Assembly: GCF_029761915.1 (NCBI RefSeq)
Contig: NZ_CP121695.1
Span: 8,399,501-8,463,500, forward strand
DNA from: Bradyrhizobium sp. CB1650
Lineage (GTDB): Bacteria; Pseudomonadota; Alphaproteobacteria; Rhizobiales; Xanthobacteraceae
Reading direction: 5' to 3'
DNA length: 64,000 nt
In this document: in pieces, positions 9,312 through 17,702 of the stretch
How the letters are laid out: every line of letters begins with the position of its first letter
Numbering within the stretch: the stretch's first letter is position 1
Made by a program: the position numbers and the translations under genes
The notes under the pieces: model-generated
The model's database searches: none
What the model saw: the letters and a program-made list of their open reading frames with translations, nothing else
What the model was told of the DNA's origin: nothing

Positions 9312-10082
9312 TCATGGACGCTCCGCCTCGGCAATCGCCGCCATCAAACCAGGCCGACTTGCGTCCGAGATGCCACCAACCAGCTTGTAAGCGATTGTGC
9401 CATCGCCCTTAATCACGTAGGTCTCGGGAACGCCATAGACACCGAAATCGATTCCCGTTCGGCCCGAGCGGTCAGTGCCGACCTGTGCGAACGGGTTGCC
9501 GTGAGCGACGAGATAGGCCAACGCATTTTTGGGATCGTCCTTGTACACAATGCCGGTGAGTTTCACGCCCCGTCGCTGCAGCGTCGGGTCGCTCGCCAAC
9601 GCCATTAGGGCCCCTTCTTCTTCCCGACACTCAACACACCATGATGCAAACACGTTCAAGATTGTCACGTGCCCTCTCCGCAAATCTGCGCTCGACAAGC
9701 CGGGTGGACCAGATGTTGAAAGCCCTTCGAGCGGCTTCAGCGCAAATTGCGGTACTGACCTGCCTATTAGAGCAGAGGGCACGAGTGAGGGGTCTCCGGC
9801 CCCGAGCCGCACTAGAAGTAGTGCCGCAATTCCGCAGAAGACCAATAAAGGGATAACCACCCACAAGCGGGCCACTCGGCGTCGAGGCGGCGTGGCACTC
9901 GACGATAGGTGAATTGAGGCCGGGATATTGCTCATGCGCGACCGCGCCTCCGAGTGATCAATAAGACGAGACAAGGTACGGCGCTGAAAGCGATAGTCGA
10001 TAAGCACTGCTACAATCATTCCAGCTAGAACAGTGCCCGTCACCAGAAACGCCGCCATGATGAATCCGTCATGCCGCAACAT
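9312..10082 (-). CDS. ccmG: Fused CcmD-CcmG: heme exporter subunit plus thioredoxin-like protein
   Basis: This single 256-codon frame carries two proteins. Residues 1-49 are CcmD-like: one membrane helix (MAAFLVTGTVLAGMIVAVLIDY) followed by the basic RFQRRTLSRL tail typical of CcmD. From Met50 (ATG at 9935) it is CcmG/DsbE: a membrane anchor at about 72-92, then a thioredoxin fold with the WCVEC active site (Cys149, Cys152) and the cis-proline region GVPETYVI. CcmG reduces apocytochrome thiols through CcmH; CcmD stabilises CcmABC. No stop codon separates the two parts. Either the organism makes a two-helix fusion, or translation also restarts at Met50. It begins seven bases after ccmC. Confidence 0.9.
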   Translation of the reverse strand: MLRHDGFIMAAFLVTGTVLAGMIVAVLIDYRFQRRTLSRLIDHSEARSRMSNIPASIHLSSSATPPRRRVARLWVVIPLLVFCGIAALLLVRLGAGDPSLVPSALIGRSVPQFALKPLEGLSTSGPPGLSSADLRRGHVTILNVFASWCVECREEEGALMALASDPTLQRRGVKLTGIVYKDDPKNALAYLVAHGNPFAQVGTDRSGRTGIDFGVYGVPETYVIKGDGTIAYKLVGGISDASRPGLMAAIAEAERP

Positions 10083-10089
10083 GGTCTGC

Positions 10090-10863
10090 TCAGGAAGCTA
10101 TTTCGGCAGACAGCATACGAGTCATCGCCGCCTCGCCATTTACCGCCAGCGTGATCGCAAGCCGCCGGGCTCGGCGGCGCATGATCTCGTTGCGAACCGC
10201 CATAACGTGGAGAGTCACGAACAAAAGTGTGTATGCGAGCGCCATAACGATCAGCGGCCATAGCATCGAGCCAGCAATCGCCGAGCCCTCCATCCGGAAC
10301 ACCGACGCCGGTTGGTGGAGCGTGTTCCACCAATCAACCGAGAACTTCACAATCGGAATATCGATAAAACCCACCAGGGTCATAATCGAAACTGCTCGTG
10401 CCGCTCTACTCGGGTCCTCGATTGTCTGCCAGAGCGCGATGAGACCGAGATAAATGAGAAGCAGAACCAGCATGGAAGTGAGCCGTGCGTCCCAGACCCA
10501 ATATGTGCCCCACATTGGTTTGCCCCACAACGAGCCCGTGACCAGGCAGATGAAAGTGAAAGCTGCGCCTAGGGGTGCGGCCGCTTTTTGAGCCGCATCG
10601 GCAAGTGGATGACGCCATACCAATGATCCAAGCGCAGACACCACCATCAACGTGTAGGCGAGCATCGCTGTCCAGGCGGCGGGGACGTGGATGTACATTA
10701 TTCGCGCCGTCTCACCTTGCTGATAGTCGGGGGGCGCGTCGAACGTTCCAAATAGACCAAGCGCGAACGCGACGGCTGTCGAACCCCAAAGCAACGGCAG
10801 CAGCTTTGCGGTAATGCGCACGAAGTTGCCCGGATTGCTATAGGCGCTAAAGCTGAGCCTCAA
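10090..10863 (-). CDS. ccmC: Heme handling membrane protein CcmC
   Basis: CcmC presents heme to CcmE in the periplasm. It has 257 residues and six hydrophobic segments. The tryptophan-rich heme motif WGTYWVWDARLTS is present, with histidines in the flanking loops (IMYIHVPAAW and WWNTLHQPAS). The start codon is TTG at 10863, supported by GAGGAG about nine bases upstream; no better in-frame ATG precedes the conserved region. It is the first gene of the minus-strand ccm operon, so the promoter should lie just upstream of 10863. Confidence 0.95.
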   Translation of the reverse strand: MRLSFSAYSNPGNFVRITAKLLPLLWGSTAVAFALGLFGTFDAPPDYQQGETARIMYIHVPAAWTAMLAYTLMVVSALGSLVWRHPLADAAQKAAAPLGAAFTFICLVTGSLWGKPMWGTYWVWDARLTSMLVLLLIYLGLIALWQTIEDPSRAARAVSIMTLVGFIDIPIVKFSVDWWNTLHQPASVFRMEGSAIAGSMLWPLIVMALAYTLLFVTLHVMAVRNEIMRRRARRLAITLAVNGEAAMTRMLSAEIAS

Positions 10864-11821
10864 ATTTCGCTCTCCTCGAAGCCAACCTGCAGGCGGGGGG
10901 AATTCGCTCGCTTCCGAACGCGGCTCGCGAAAGGACTCTGCTCTCGGGTCGCCTGCAAGCAGATGAGTATTGCATCACAGGAGACACGGGTTCGCAAATT
11001 ACCCTCAGTTATCATTTCGATGCCCGAAGGTCAGAGTTTAGACATATCTATCGAGACGTCCGCCCGATGAGGTTTGATCCTTGACGCTGATTTTGCACGA
11101 AGAACATTTGGCTACGCTTTGAGGCTCGGTGTTGTGCAGTCACGTAGTTGGCATTGAGGATGTGGAAAGCGTCTGGGGTTGCGCGACCACTTGGATAAGC
11201 GGCCTCGCGTCTGACGCATGCCTGTCGTGGTAACGGTCGAAGCACTCAAAGGCTATCGGTGCTCCTGGCTCGCCGCTTGATCCGGAGGCGGCCCTTATGA
11301 CCATGTCGATGGTGGAGTGCGGTAAGCTAACGGCTTAGGTCAGTAGAAGCGGTTCGCCGAGCGGCGAGCGTCTTGATCTTTCGTATAGGACCGTTGCTGC
11401 ATTTGGATGGCTGACCTGTACCGGCGTTCAATTGAGCCGACAATCGCGATCATCGTATGTATGAGGCGCGATGGTCCCTTCCCCCCGCCATCGCTGCCCC
11501 ACCTTGGGCGCCTCCCTAGACTTGGGCCGCTTGTGGCAACGCAGGCGGCCTTCTTTTGTCTACGCCCATTCGGAATTAGACCGGCGTTGATTCAACCAAT
11601 ACCTCTGTACTGTCACTCGATACCCGCGCCCAATGGCGTCAATCACAAGACCCGTGCTAGCTGTTGATACGGAATGAAAAGCAACGGAACCGGCCCGCGA
11701 GCATGCAGTTGCAGGATAGGGTCGGCGGCGTAGCGCCCGACCGACCTTTCCCCTGATTGAAACGTGCGTCGCCGATCCCGCAAGTGTCTCTAGTTCGACG
11801 GTTCGCTGCGGAGAGCCGGCC
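10864..11821. other. Intergenic region with one TTCAATTGA element
   Basis: These 958 bp between ccmC and the 53-residue gene contain no supported coding sequence. The second half (from about 11400) is similar to the inverted stretch around 51.7-52.2 kb: the spurious translations of the two regions share RRSIEPTIAII / RRTIEPVIAII and ATQAAF segments, and both lead into the same small gene. The shared element at 11402-11467 is listed separately. Confidence 0.5.
11402..11467 (+). promoter_or_regulatory. TTCAATTGA element, copy 1
   Basis: TTTGGATG (11402-11409), then after 17 bases TTCAATTGA (11427-11435), six bases and AATCGCGAT. The same spacing recurs at four other places in the window. The next gene in this direction is the 53-residue gene about 390 bp away. 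Confidence 0.5.
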
Positions 11822-11983
11822 ATGAAAAACATCGTGGATCTCCTAATCTGGTTTTGGCGAGGGAGCCCGCCCGCGCCCAACACACAACTTGGGGCTACGG
11901 CCGAAAATCGAGACCAATCCAGCATGGCCGATTTTGTCCGCATCTTGCAGGCCTACGATCAAGACCAGTACGGAGGGAGTTAG
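11822..11983 (+). CDS. Small protein of 53 residues with a paralogue in the window
   Basis: The frame begins MKNIVDLLIWFWRG and ends in DQDQYGGS before a TAG. I do not recognise a family. It is supported as a gene by a second version on the minus strand near 51706-51873 that conserves KNIVDL, an aromatic/Trp position, QGS/RGS, AxNxQ, the AENRDxSS block and RVLQxxDQxQYG. GGAGAG lies about 8 bases before the ATG. The N-terminus is amphipathic and aromatic, the rest hydrophilic. It could be a small regulatory or stress protein, but nothing in the sequence decides the function. Confidence 0.6.
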   Translation: MKNIVDLLIWFWRGSPPAPNTQLGATAENRDQSSMADFVRILQAYDQDQYGGS

Positions 11984-12910
11984 GGGTGTCCGCGTAGCAA
12001 TCGTTTCGCGGGTCTCAGGAGCCGGGATAGAAAATGCGGGCCACGGGACCGCTATCAAGGGTACTTTTCTAAACGGCCATCGCGGTACCAGTGCATCCTT
12101 CGAGAATCGGCCACGCATCTTCAAAATCAAACCCGTGACCGAACTCGTGAGAACTATCTCGCACCAATCACGATAAGCGCATAGTGGCCTATGATGTTGT
12201 GACCGCGAAGATTAGGGACGCATTTCGATTGCACTCGCCACAAAGTCGCAAGCTCGGGCGGACGCGATGATCTACCACCTCCGAATGATAAATTTGCCGT
12301 GTCTGACGAGTTTGCTCGGTGACTGCATAGTTTGCCTCCAAGTAGGGCGTACGGAATTATTGATTTGCTACAGGCCTGACTAGCCGGCGCGGCAAACTAG
12401 AGCTGCACCAAAATTGGGTCCAGGCCAAACAGTAGGCGCTTGAAGAACAGTCGTTCCAGGTTAGGACCCGCCGCCCGGTATTTCTGGTCTTGTGTTTCTC
12501 CGTAGCATGCGCGCGATCCTGAGGGACATCCAACCAACTCGGGGGCGCGCACGACGGTTCAGGACTCCGAGTTGGCCATGTGAAGCTCCGCGTGAATTAA
12601 GTCGAAGCCTGGATATACGAAAGTCGCAGCTCGGCTTCGCGAAAGTTTATCCCCGTTTGGCCCTTCCTGTCAGACGCGCAAATGCGAGTGCAATTGAGGA
12701 CCAAGCTATCACACGGCATGCTCACCTCGACCCGTTCGTCGCGGATTCGGGCGAAGAAAGCCGGCGCTCGGCCTAGTGCCCACGCAGAAACACCGCGACA
12801 ATGGAATGGATGAAAGAGTCCTGAATGGGCACCCGGAGGTCGACCCCATGTGTCTAGCAAATGACGGTCAGTTGACAGCACGAACCCACTTTGAGCGAAG
12901 AGGAGAAGCC
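11984..12910. other. Intergenic region before the AraC-type regulator
   Basis: I see no supported gene in these 927 bp. Open frames such as 12492-12776 and 12597-13193 have no recognisable content and overlap the regulator antisense or end in it. The frame of the regulator itself is open from 12776. Confidence 0.45.
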
Positions 12911-14038
12911 ATGCCAGAAGGCTCCCTACTACTTCCGACCTCCAAATTGGGAGCCGAACTCCACCAAGTCCGTTTACGGAAGAATTCGACGAAGCTACGC
13001 CGTTCGCCGCGTGGCCCTGACGATCTGCAACAGCTTTCAAGATCGCAAGCGTTGCTCCCGATAACCCCGTCCCGAATCTTTGAAGGCGACCATGACTGCT
13101 CCATTTTTGATACAATTTGCCAATCAGATGGTCACCTCGTGGCGGACGTGATCCATCCTGTCGTTGAAATCTCTCCTTCCGACACTGTGGCACGCTTCAA
13201 GGCAAATGGGCATGGCATGACGGCCGAATCCTTGCGATTCACCGGACGAGGTAGAATCCAGAATCATTTTCGGGCTCCAGTCCATATGCTCGTGATGTAC
13301 GAGAAGGGAGAGCGCAGTGAAGGAGAGACATTCGTGGAAGGTCTGCCGCGATCTGCGCTCCGAAACCTCGAGCGGAAACTGACATTCGTGCCGGCTGGCC
13401 GCGAATTTCACGATTGGCACGAGCTGCGCGGGTCGCAGATGCGGCTCATGTACTTCTACTTCGAACCTGAGAACCTGAAGGTTCTTTCTAAGCGTGGCAT
13501 CACCGACCTACCGAACGCTCCACGTATACTATTTGAAGACGAAGCGCTCTGGCACACCGCGCTCAAGCTGAAGGCGTTCGTCGAGAGCCGTGCAGGAGAC
13601 CCGATGTACTTCGGGAGTCTCGGTACTCTGCTCATACATGAAATCGTGCGTTTCACTTGCGGGATGCCCAGCATTCAACCTCAACTCCAAGGCGGCCTTG
13701 CACCGTGGCAGCAACGACTCGTCAGCGCCTATATCCAGGAACATCTCAATGAGCGGATACCGATTGGTACGTTGGCGCAGCTCGTTCGTCTGAGCCCATA
13801 TCATTTCTGCAGGGTATTCAAGCAATCTCTCGGAATGCCGCCACATCGGTACCAAACTAAGCATCGTGTTGAGCACGCCAAGTTGCTGCTGGAAAAACGA
13901 GCGGGCTCGATGACGGAAATCGGTCGGGCGGTAGGCTTCAGCAGTCGTAGCGCGTTCGCCACGGCGTTCCGGAAGGCGACGGGAATTGCCCCGGCGGATT
14001 ACCGCCGAAGCGTGGCTCCTCCTTTGACATATGAATGA
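12911..14038 (+). CDS. AraC family transcriptional regulator
   Basis: This DNA-binding regulator has about 375 residues from the ATG at 12911, which has AGGAG five bases upstream. The frame is open from 12776, and an ATG at 12848 with GGAGG eight bases before it is an alternative. The C-terminal ~100 residues form two helix-turn-helix units: IPIGTLAQLVRLSPYHFCRV and MTEIGRAVGFSSRSAFATAF, then KATGIAPADYRR, the classic AraC ending. The N-terminal part resembles cupin-like sensor domains (PVHMLVMYEKGERSEG, LTFVPAGREFHDW). The ligand is unknown. There is no obvious target gene beside it; the closest downstream genes are on the other strand. Confidence 0.85.
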   Translation: MPEGSLLLPTSKLGAELHQVRLRKNSTKLRRSPRGPDDLQQLSRSQALLPITPSRIFEGDHDCSIFDTICQSDGHLVADVIHPVVEISPSDTVARFKANGHGMTAESLRFTGRGRIQNHFRAPVHMLVMYEKGERSEGETFVEGLPRSALRNLERKLTFVPAGREFHDWHELRGSQMRLMYFYFEPENLKVLSKRGITDLPNAPRILFEDEALWHTALKLKAFVESRAGDPMYFGSLGTLLIHEIVRFTCGMPSIQPQLQGGLAPWQQRLVSAYIQEHLNERIPIGTLAQLVRLSPYHFCRVFKQSLGMPPHRYQTKHRVEHAKLLLEKRAGSMTEIGRAVGFSSRSAFATAFRKATGIAPADYRRSVAPPLTYE

Positions 14039-14619
14039 CCTGCGACGTCGCGACCAAGTTTGGTATTCGGAATGTGGAGGCATCTCGGCCTCTCATTGCG
14101 TCGAGGTCGGTCTGGCTTTCGGCGCTTTAGGAACGCAGCTCACGAGCCGGAAGAAGACCTGCATCTACGAGTGATGGCCTAGCAGTATCCGTTCGCGCGA
14201 CGTAACGGTGAGCACGGTATCCCACGTAAACGGGTCATTTCGGTCTTAATCCGCCGAACCGGTTAACACGCCGCAAATCGGAGACCTCCCGCACTCGATG
14301 CTCCCCCATAGCCCGCAAGCAACCGGCTGAGCCGGAAGACTCGTGGCGAACAGAACGCAGAAACCCCGCCGTGGGAGCTCAGCAAAGCGACCGAAAGCTG
14401 AAGCGGCGCAAAGGGGACCGCCCCGCCCAAACGCCACCGAGTGATCCCGGGTTCCCTAAATCCGTCGCTGCTAACGGAGCGTGAAGGTGAGCTGACATTC
14501 ATCGGGCGGCTACAGCATGGAGGTGAGGACATCAAACTGGCGAACTTCTCGTGGCCCACCGCGTTCCACGCTGGAACCCTCTCATTTGTTGAACGGCCTT
14601 GGTGGAGATGATTTTGCGG
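14039..14619. other. Intergenic region, content unresolved
   Basis: Two overlapping minus-strand frames (14246-14437 and 14263-14559) are open, but both are serine/arginine-rich without recognisable domains or ribosome binding sites. The DNA here is slightly GC-richer and could be a relic of a mobile sequence; I cannot identify it. Confidence 0.3.
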
Positions 14620-15012
14620 TCATGATGGGTTTTCATCCGATTTTGCGCGCTGCAGAGCCGATTCGACGCATCCGAGCAGAACCTCTTCGTCAATGGGTTT
14701 GGTCAGGTAGCCAACGACGCCCTGACCCAGAGCTCGAGTTCGCGCGCCGTCATCGAGGTAAGCCGTGATCAGAATTGTTGGTATGTCATAGCCAGATCCT
14801 ACCAAGCGGCTATGCAACTCAGTCCCAGTCATGCGCGGCATGTGGACATCAACGATCAAACAGGAGGTATGGCGGACGTTAGGAGACGCCAAGAAATCCA
14901 TTGCGGATGCAAAGACCTCAGTCGTGAAGCCCACTGCCTGCATGAGACCCGCTAACGCCTCGCGAGATTGCTCATCATCATCGATGATCGAAATCTGAGT
15001 CTCGCTAGACAT
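14620..15012 (-). CDS. Single-domain response regulator (receiver only)
   Basis: This is a CheY/FixJ-type receiver of 130 residues with no output domain. Acidic pocket residues are in SIIDDDEQSRE, the phospho-acceptor Asp is in CLIVDVHMPRMTG, and the conserved Lys is in VGYLTKPIDEE. The start at the ATG at 15012 (MSSETQ) matches family length; the frame is open 66 bases further upstream. No histidine kinase is adjacent. Two hybrid-free kinases elsewhere in the window (19.7 kb and 49.9 kb) have no partner either, so pairing is possible but unproven. Confidence 0.88.
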   Translation of the reverse strand: MSSETQISIIDDDEQSREALAGLMQAVGFTTEVFASAMDFLASPNVRHTSCLIVDVHMPRMTGTELHSRLVGSGYDIPTILITAYLDDGARTRALGQGVVGYLTKPIDEEVLLGCVESALQRAKSDENPS

Positions 15013-15331
15013 ATCCCCGCCTTCTATGCTGGGGACGCGGACCGCCGCATTTCGCGTTCCGTATCTCAAGAAGCGCACCGCGGGCTATCCAATCATCGTA
15101 CTGTAACGACAAGCGTTTGGAGCCGCGATTATATTGTGGACGGCCCATGCCAGACCTCGGAATAATCGATGCTATACTTTGGAACAATTGATCCAGAACT
15201 TCTGAATAGGTCAACCCGATTTGGGCCACTTCCGAACGCTTGCGCTGATGCCAGGTCATTGCGCTCGACGCGTCAGGGGGGCACTTCCGGGCGCCTAAAC
15301 AATTTTCGCTGATGGAGCCACCACGAATCGA

Positions 15332-16003
15332 TTAGGACCGTGGCGACTTTATACCGAGCGTCTCCGCTATTCTGACAAGCTCGGCTAGCGATTGCGCACC
15401 CATCTTCTGCATCACGTGGCCGCGGTGCGCCTTCACAGTGATCTCAGCTACGCCTAGCTGGAAAGCGATCTGCTTGTTCTTTAATCCAGAGGTCACGAGA
15501 GCCAGCACCTCTCGCTCGCGCGGGCTTAAACGTTCGAGACGCGATTTCAGGTCCGTAAGCCGCTGCTCGACCTTTCGCCGCGTCCGATCGCGCTCCAGTG
15601 CGATCGTCACCGCATCCAGCATGTCCTGATCGCGGAACGGCTTCGTCAGAAAATCGACAGCGCCTGCCTTCATCGCCTTAACCGACATCGGAATGTCGCC
15701 GTGGCCGGTCATGAAGATGACGGGAATGGAAGCGTTCATTTTCGACAGCTCGGTTTGGAAGTCGAGACCGCCCAAGCCCGGCAATCTAACGTCAAGTACA
15801 AGGCAGCTCACCACGTCGGGTAATAATTCGCCTTCGAGCAGCTCCGCGGCCGACCCAAACAACTTGACCTTGAAGCCGACCGAGTTGAACAGATCTCCGA
15901 GTGAGTCGCGGAAGTCCCTGTCATCGTCAACGACGGCTATAGTTGGCTCCTCGGCTACTGCGCGTTTTTGAATAGAATGCTGCGCCACGAGATACTCTCC
16001 CAA
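15332..16003 (-). CDS. FixJ/NarL-type two-component response regulator
   Basis: This protein of up to 223 residues has an N-terminal receiver and a C-terminal LuxR helix-turn-helix. The receiver shows VVDDDRDFRDSL, the acceptor Asp in CLVLDVRLPG and Lys in VDFLTKPFRD. The DNA-binding part has LSPREREVLALVTSGLKNKQ and VAEITVKAHRGHVMQKM, as in FixJ, TodT and StyR. The ATG at 16003 is possible, but a GTG six codons later has GGGAG at good spacing and may be the true start. It lies 320 bp upstream of the receiver-only protein in the same direction. The pair may form one signalling unit with the PAS protein nearby. Confidence 0.92.
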   Translation of the reverse strand: MGEYLVAQHSIQKRAVAEEPTIAVVDDDRDFRDSLGDLFNSVGFKVKLFGSAAELLEGELLPDVVSCLVLDVRLPGLGGLDFQTELSKMNASIPVIFMTGHGDIPMSVKAMKAGAVDFLTKPFRDQDMLDAVTIALERDRTRRKVEQRLTDLKSRLERLSPREREVLALVTSGLKNKQIAFQLGVAEITVKAHRGHVMQKMGAQSLAELVRIAETLGIKSPRS

Positions 16004-16052
16004 CTTCGTGTAAAAATATCAGCTGCCGGCGCTCCAGGTTCGGTCCCGAGTT

Positions 16053-16667
16053 TCAGCTCGAAGATCGTTGCTCTTTGAATGGGTCGCCGTGGATGTGATA
16101 TCCGTTAAATTCCCATAAGCCCGGCGATTCGCGATCCAAAAACTCGATCCCGCGTACCCACTTCACGCTTTTATACGCATAGAGGTTTGGCACCACGAGG
16201 CGCAACGGGTAGCCATGCTCGGCCGTAAGGAGTTCGCCGTTATGCCGCAGGGCGAAGATCGTCGTCGGGCGCAGAAAATCCGAGATTGGAAGGTTTGCCG
16301 TGTGGTTATTCTCGCCATGGACCATCACATGCCGCGCCTCTGGCCGCAGCTTCACTCGCTTCATTAATTCTGTGGCGAGCAATCCTTCCCAATGGTTGTC
16401 GAATCGACTCCAGTGCACGACGCAGTGCATGTCCGCAAATACTTCGCTCTGCGGCAGATTGGAAAGTTCTTCCCACGAAAGCCGCAGTTGCTCCTCTACC
16501 AGGCCGAACACTCGAAAATCCCACGTCTTGGGACGAAAGACCGGCACCGGGCCCACATGCTTCACCGGCCACTCGAGCGTAAGCGACTGTCCTGGGGGCA
16601 GCCGCCCAGCGGCACGCAACTCACGCTCTCGTTCACGTCGCTCGTTCGATCGCACAGCTACCTCCAT
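16053..16667 (-). CDS. Sulfite oxidase-like molybdopterin oxidoreductase
   Basis: This 204-residue protein of the molybdopterin-dependent sulfite oxidase family (the short, signal-free COG2041 type) keeps the cysteine that ligates molybdenum in FADMHCVVHWSRFDNHWEG. Further family blocks are LTLEWPVKHVGPVPVF, TTIFALRHNGELLTAEHGYPLRLVVP and YKSVKWVRGIEFLD. The dimerisation domain of true sulfite oxidases is absent. The N-terminus is highly charged with no export signal, so it is probably cytoplasmic. A GTG at 16655 with GGAGG just upstream is an alternative start. The substrate is unknown. It follows the PAS protein gene and precedes the response regulator gene on the same strand, with gaps of 168 and 49 bp. 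Confidence 0.88.
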   Translation of the reverse strand: MEVAVRSNERRERERELRAAGRLPPGQSLTLEWPVKHVGPVPVFRPKTWDFRVFGLVEEQLRLSWEELSNLPQSEVFADMHCVVHWSRFDNHWEGLLATELMKRVKLRPEARHVMVHGENNHTANLPISDFLRPTTIFALRHNGELLTAEHGYPLRLVVPNLYAYKSVKWVRGIEFLDRESPGLWEFNGYHIHGDPFKEQRSSS

Positions 16668-16835
16668 CGCAAAAGCATGGCGCGCGCAAAAGCACCGCGC
16701 GCCCTAGTTAGCGTAATTTCCCGGGCCCGAAAACGCGGTCAGCCGGGTGCGGCGGACAAACATTGAGCTTGTGGTACGCCACATGCCGAGAAGGTCCCTA
16801 TGAAGAAATACGGAACCCGAAGCGGCGAAGGAGCC

Positions 16836-17375
16836 TCACTGCTCCTCCCCCTCACCGATCTCGGAATCGGAATTATTTGCAGACTCGAAGAGTAAGCCAG
16901 GGACAGTCTTGCTGGTATTGTGACGGAAAATGTTGACGGCTCCGATCACTTCGTCGTCGTTGTCACGAATCGGAAAGACATTAACGAGCGCCAGAAGACG
17001 ATTGCCGTTGGGATGCTCGCAAATCACATCGGCGTTGCGAACGGTGGCACCGTTGTTGATCACCACGGATGGTGGTGCAAGTTCGTGCGGCATCACTTCT
17101 CCTGAAGGGTAACGCAGAAGGTGTGACCCGCAATACTTCTCCGAGGCTCCCAGAGACGGCGTGCGTCCCCAACCCGCGATTGCAGCTTTGTTGCACTTGA
17201 CGACAGTGGCATCCTTTTCGAGAACGTATATCCCTACAGGGATAGAATCCATTGCCGCTTGGTCTGCAAGAATTCCTTTTGTGACGAGGCGCCCGTCGAC
17301 GACTTCTCCTCGGAAGTCGATTTTGTCGAAGTCGCCATCCAAAATCATCGTGCTTGTTGCGTTGGTTGTCATTTT
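16836..17375 (-). CDS. PAS domain protein without output domain
   Basis: It has 179 residues from the ATG at 17375, chosen because AGGAAG lies about eight bases upstream; the frame is open 30 bases further. A single PAS domain spans roughly 45-165: AMDSIPVGIYVLEKDATVVKC, AIAGWGRTP, a central variable part, then LLALVNVFPIRDNDDEVIGAVNIFRH. No kinase, cyclase or DNA-binding domain follows. Such stand-alone PAS proteins act as sensors passing a signal to separate partners. The neighbouring response regulators on the same strand are plausible partners by location only. The C-terminus is acidic (SDSEIGEGEEQ). Confidence 0.82.
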   Translation of the reverse strand, partial: KMTTNATSTMILDGDFDKIDFRGEVVDGRLVTKGILADQAAMDSIPVGIYVLEKDATVVKCNKAAIAGWGRTPSLGASEKYCGSHLLRYPSGEVMPHELAPPSVVINNGATVRNADVICEHPNGNRLLALVNVFPIRDNDDEVIGAVNIFRHNTSKTVPGLLFESANNSDSEIGEGEEQ

Positions 17376-17702
17376 CAACTTCCTTTGCGTACCCACATTG
17401 TTCATAGGACCTATTCGTTCGGCCTTACACTCGAATTTGAGTAAGCATAGTCTCGCAAGTCACTACCGTCGTCTCACCGTGCGCCGCACGATGTCTCATT
17501 TTGCGCCGATCGCCATTCGGTTGTTGTTCGGTTAAGGCCGCGGAGACGCGGGTGCGGTGATCAGCTCGCCCGCTGGAATCGAGAAGCAAGGGGAACTCTC
17601 CACATCCGGCTTAAAAAGTGGCAGCCCCAAAGTCTGGCACTCTCGCTTTGCCCATGTAACCGGTCTAAGGTTAGGTTCCAAGGCATTTGGTCGGCCCACG
17701 GG
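17376..17702. other. Divergent intergenic region
   Basis: These 327 bp separate the PAS gene (minus) from an AraC-type gene (plus). I see no gene. Promoters for both directions are expected here. Confidence 0.4.

Noticed and set aside
14246..14559. Overlapping minus-strand frames before the receiver protein
   Set aside because: Serine/arginine-rich and without start signal; possibly mobile-element debris but not identifiable.
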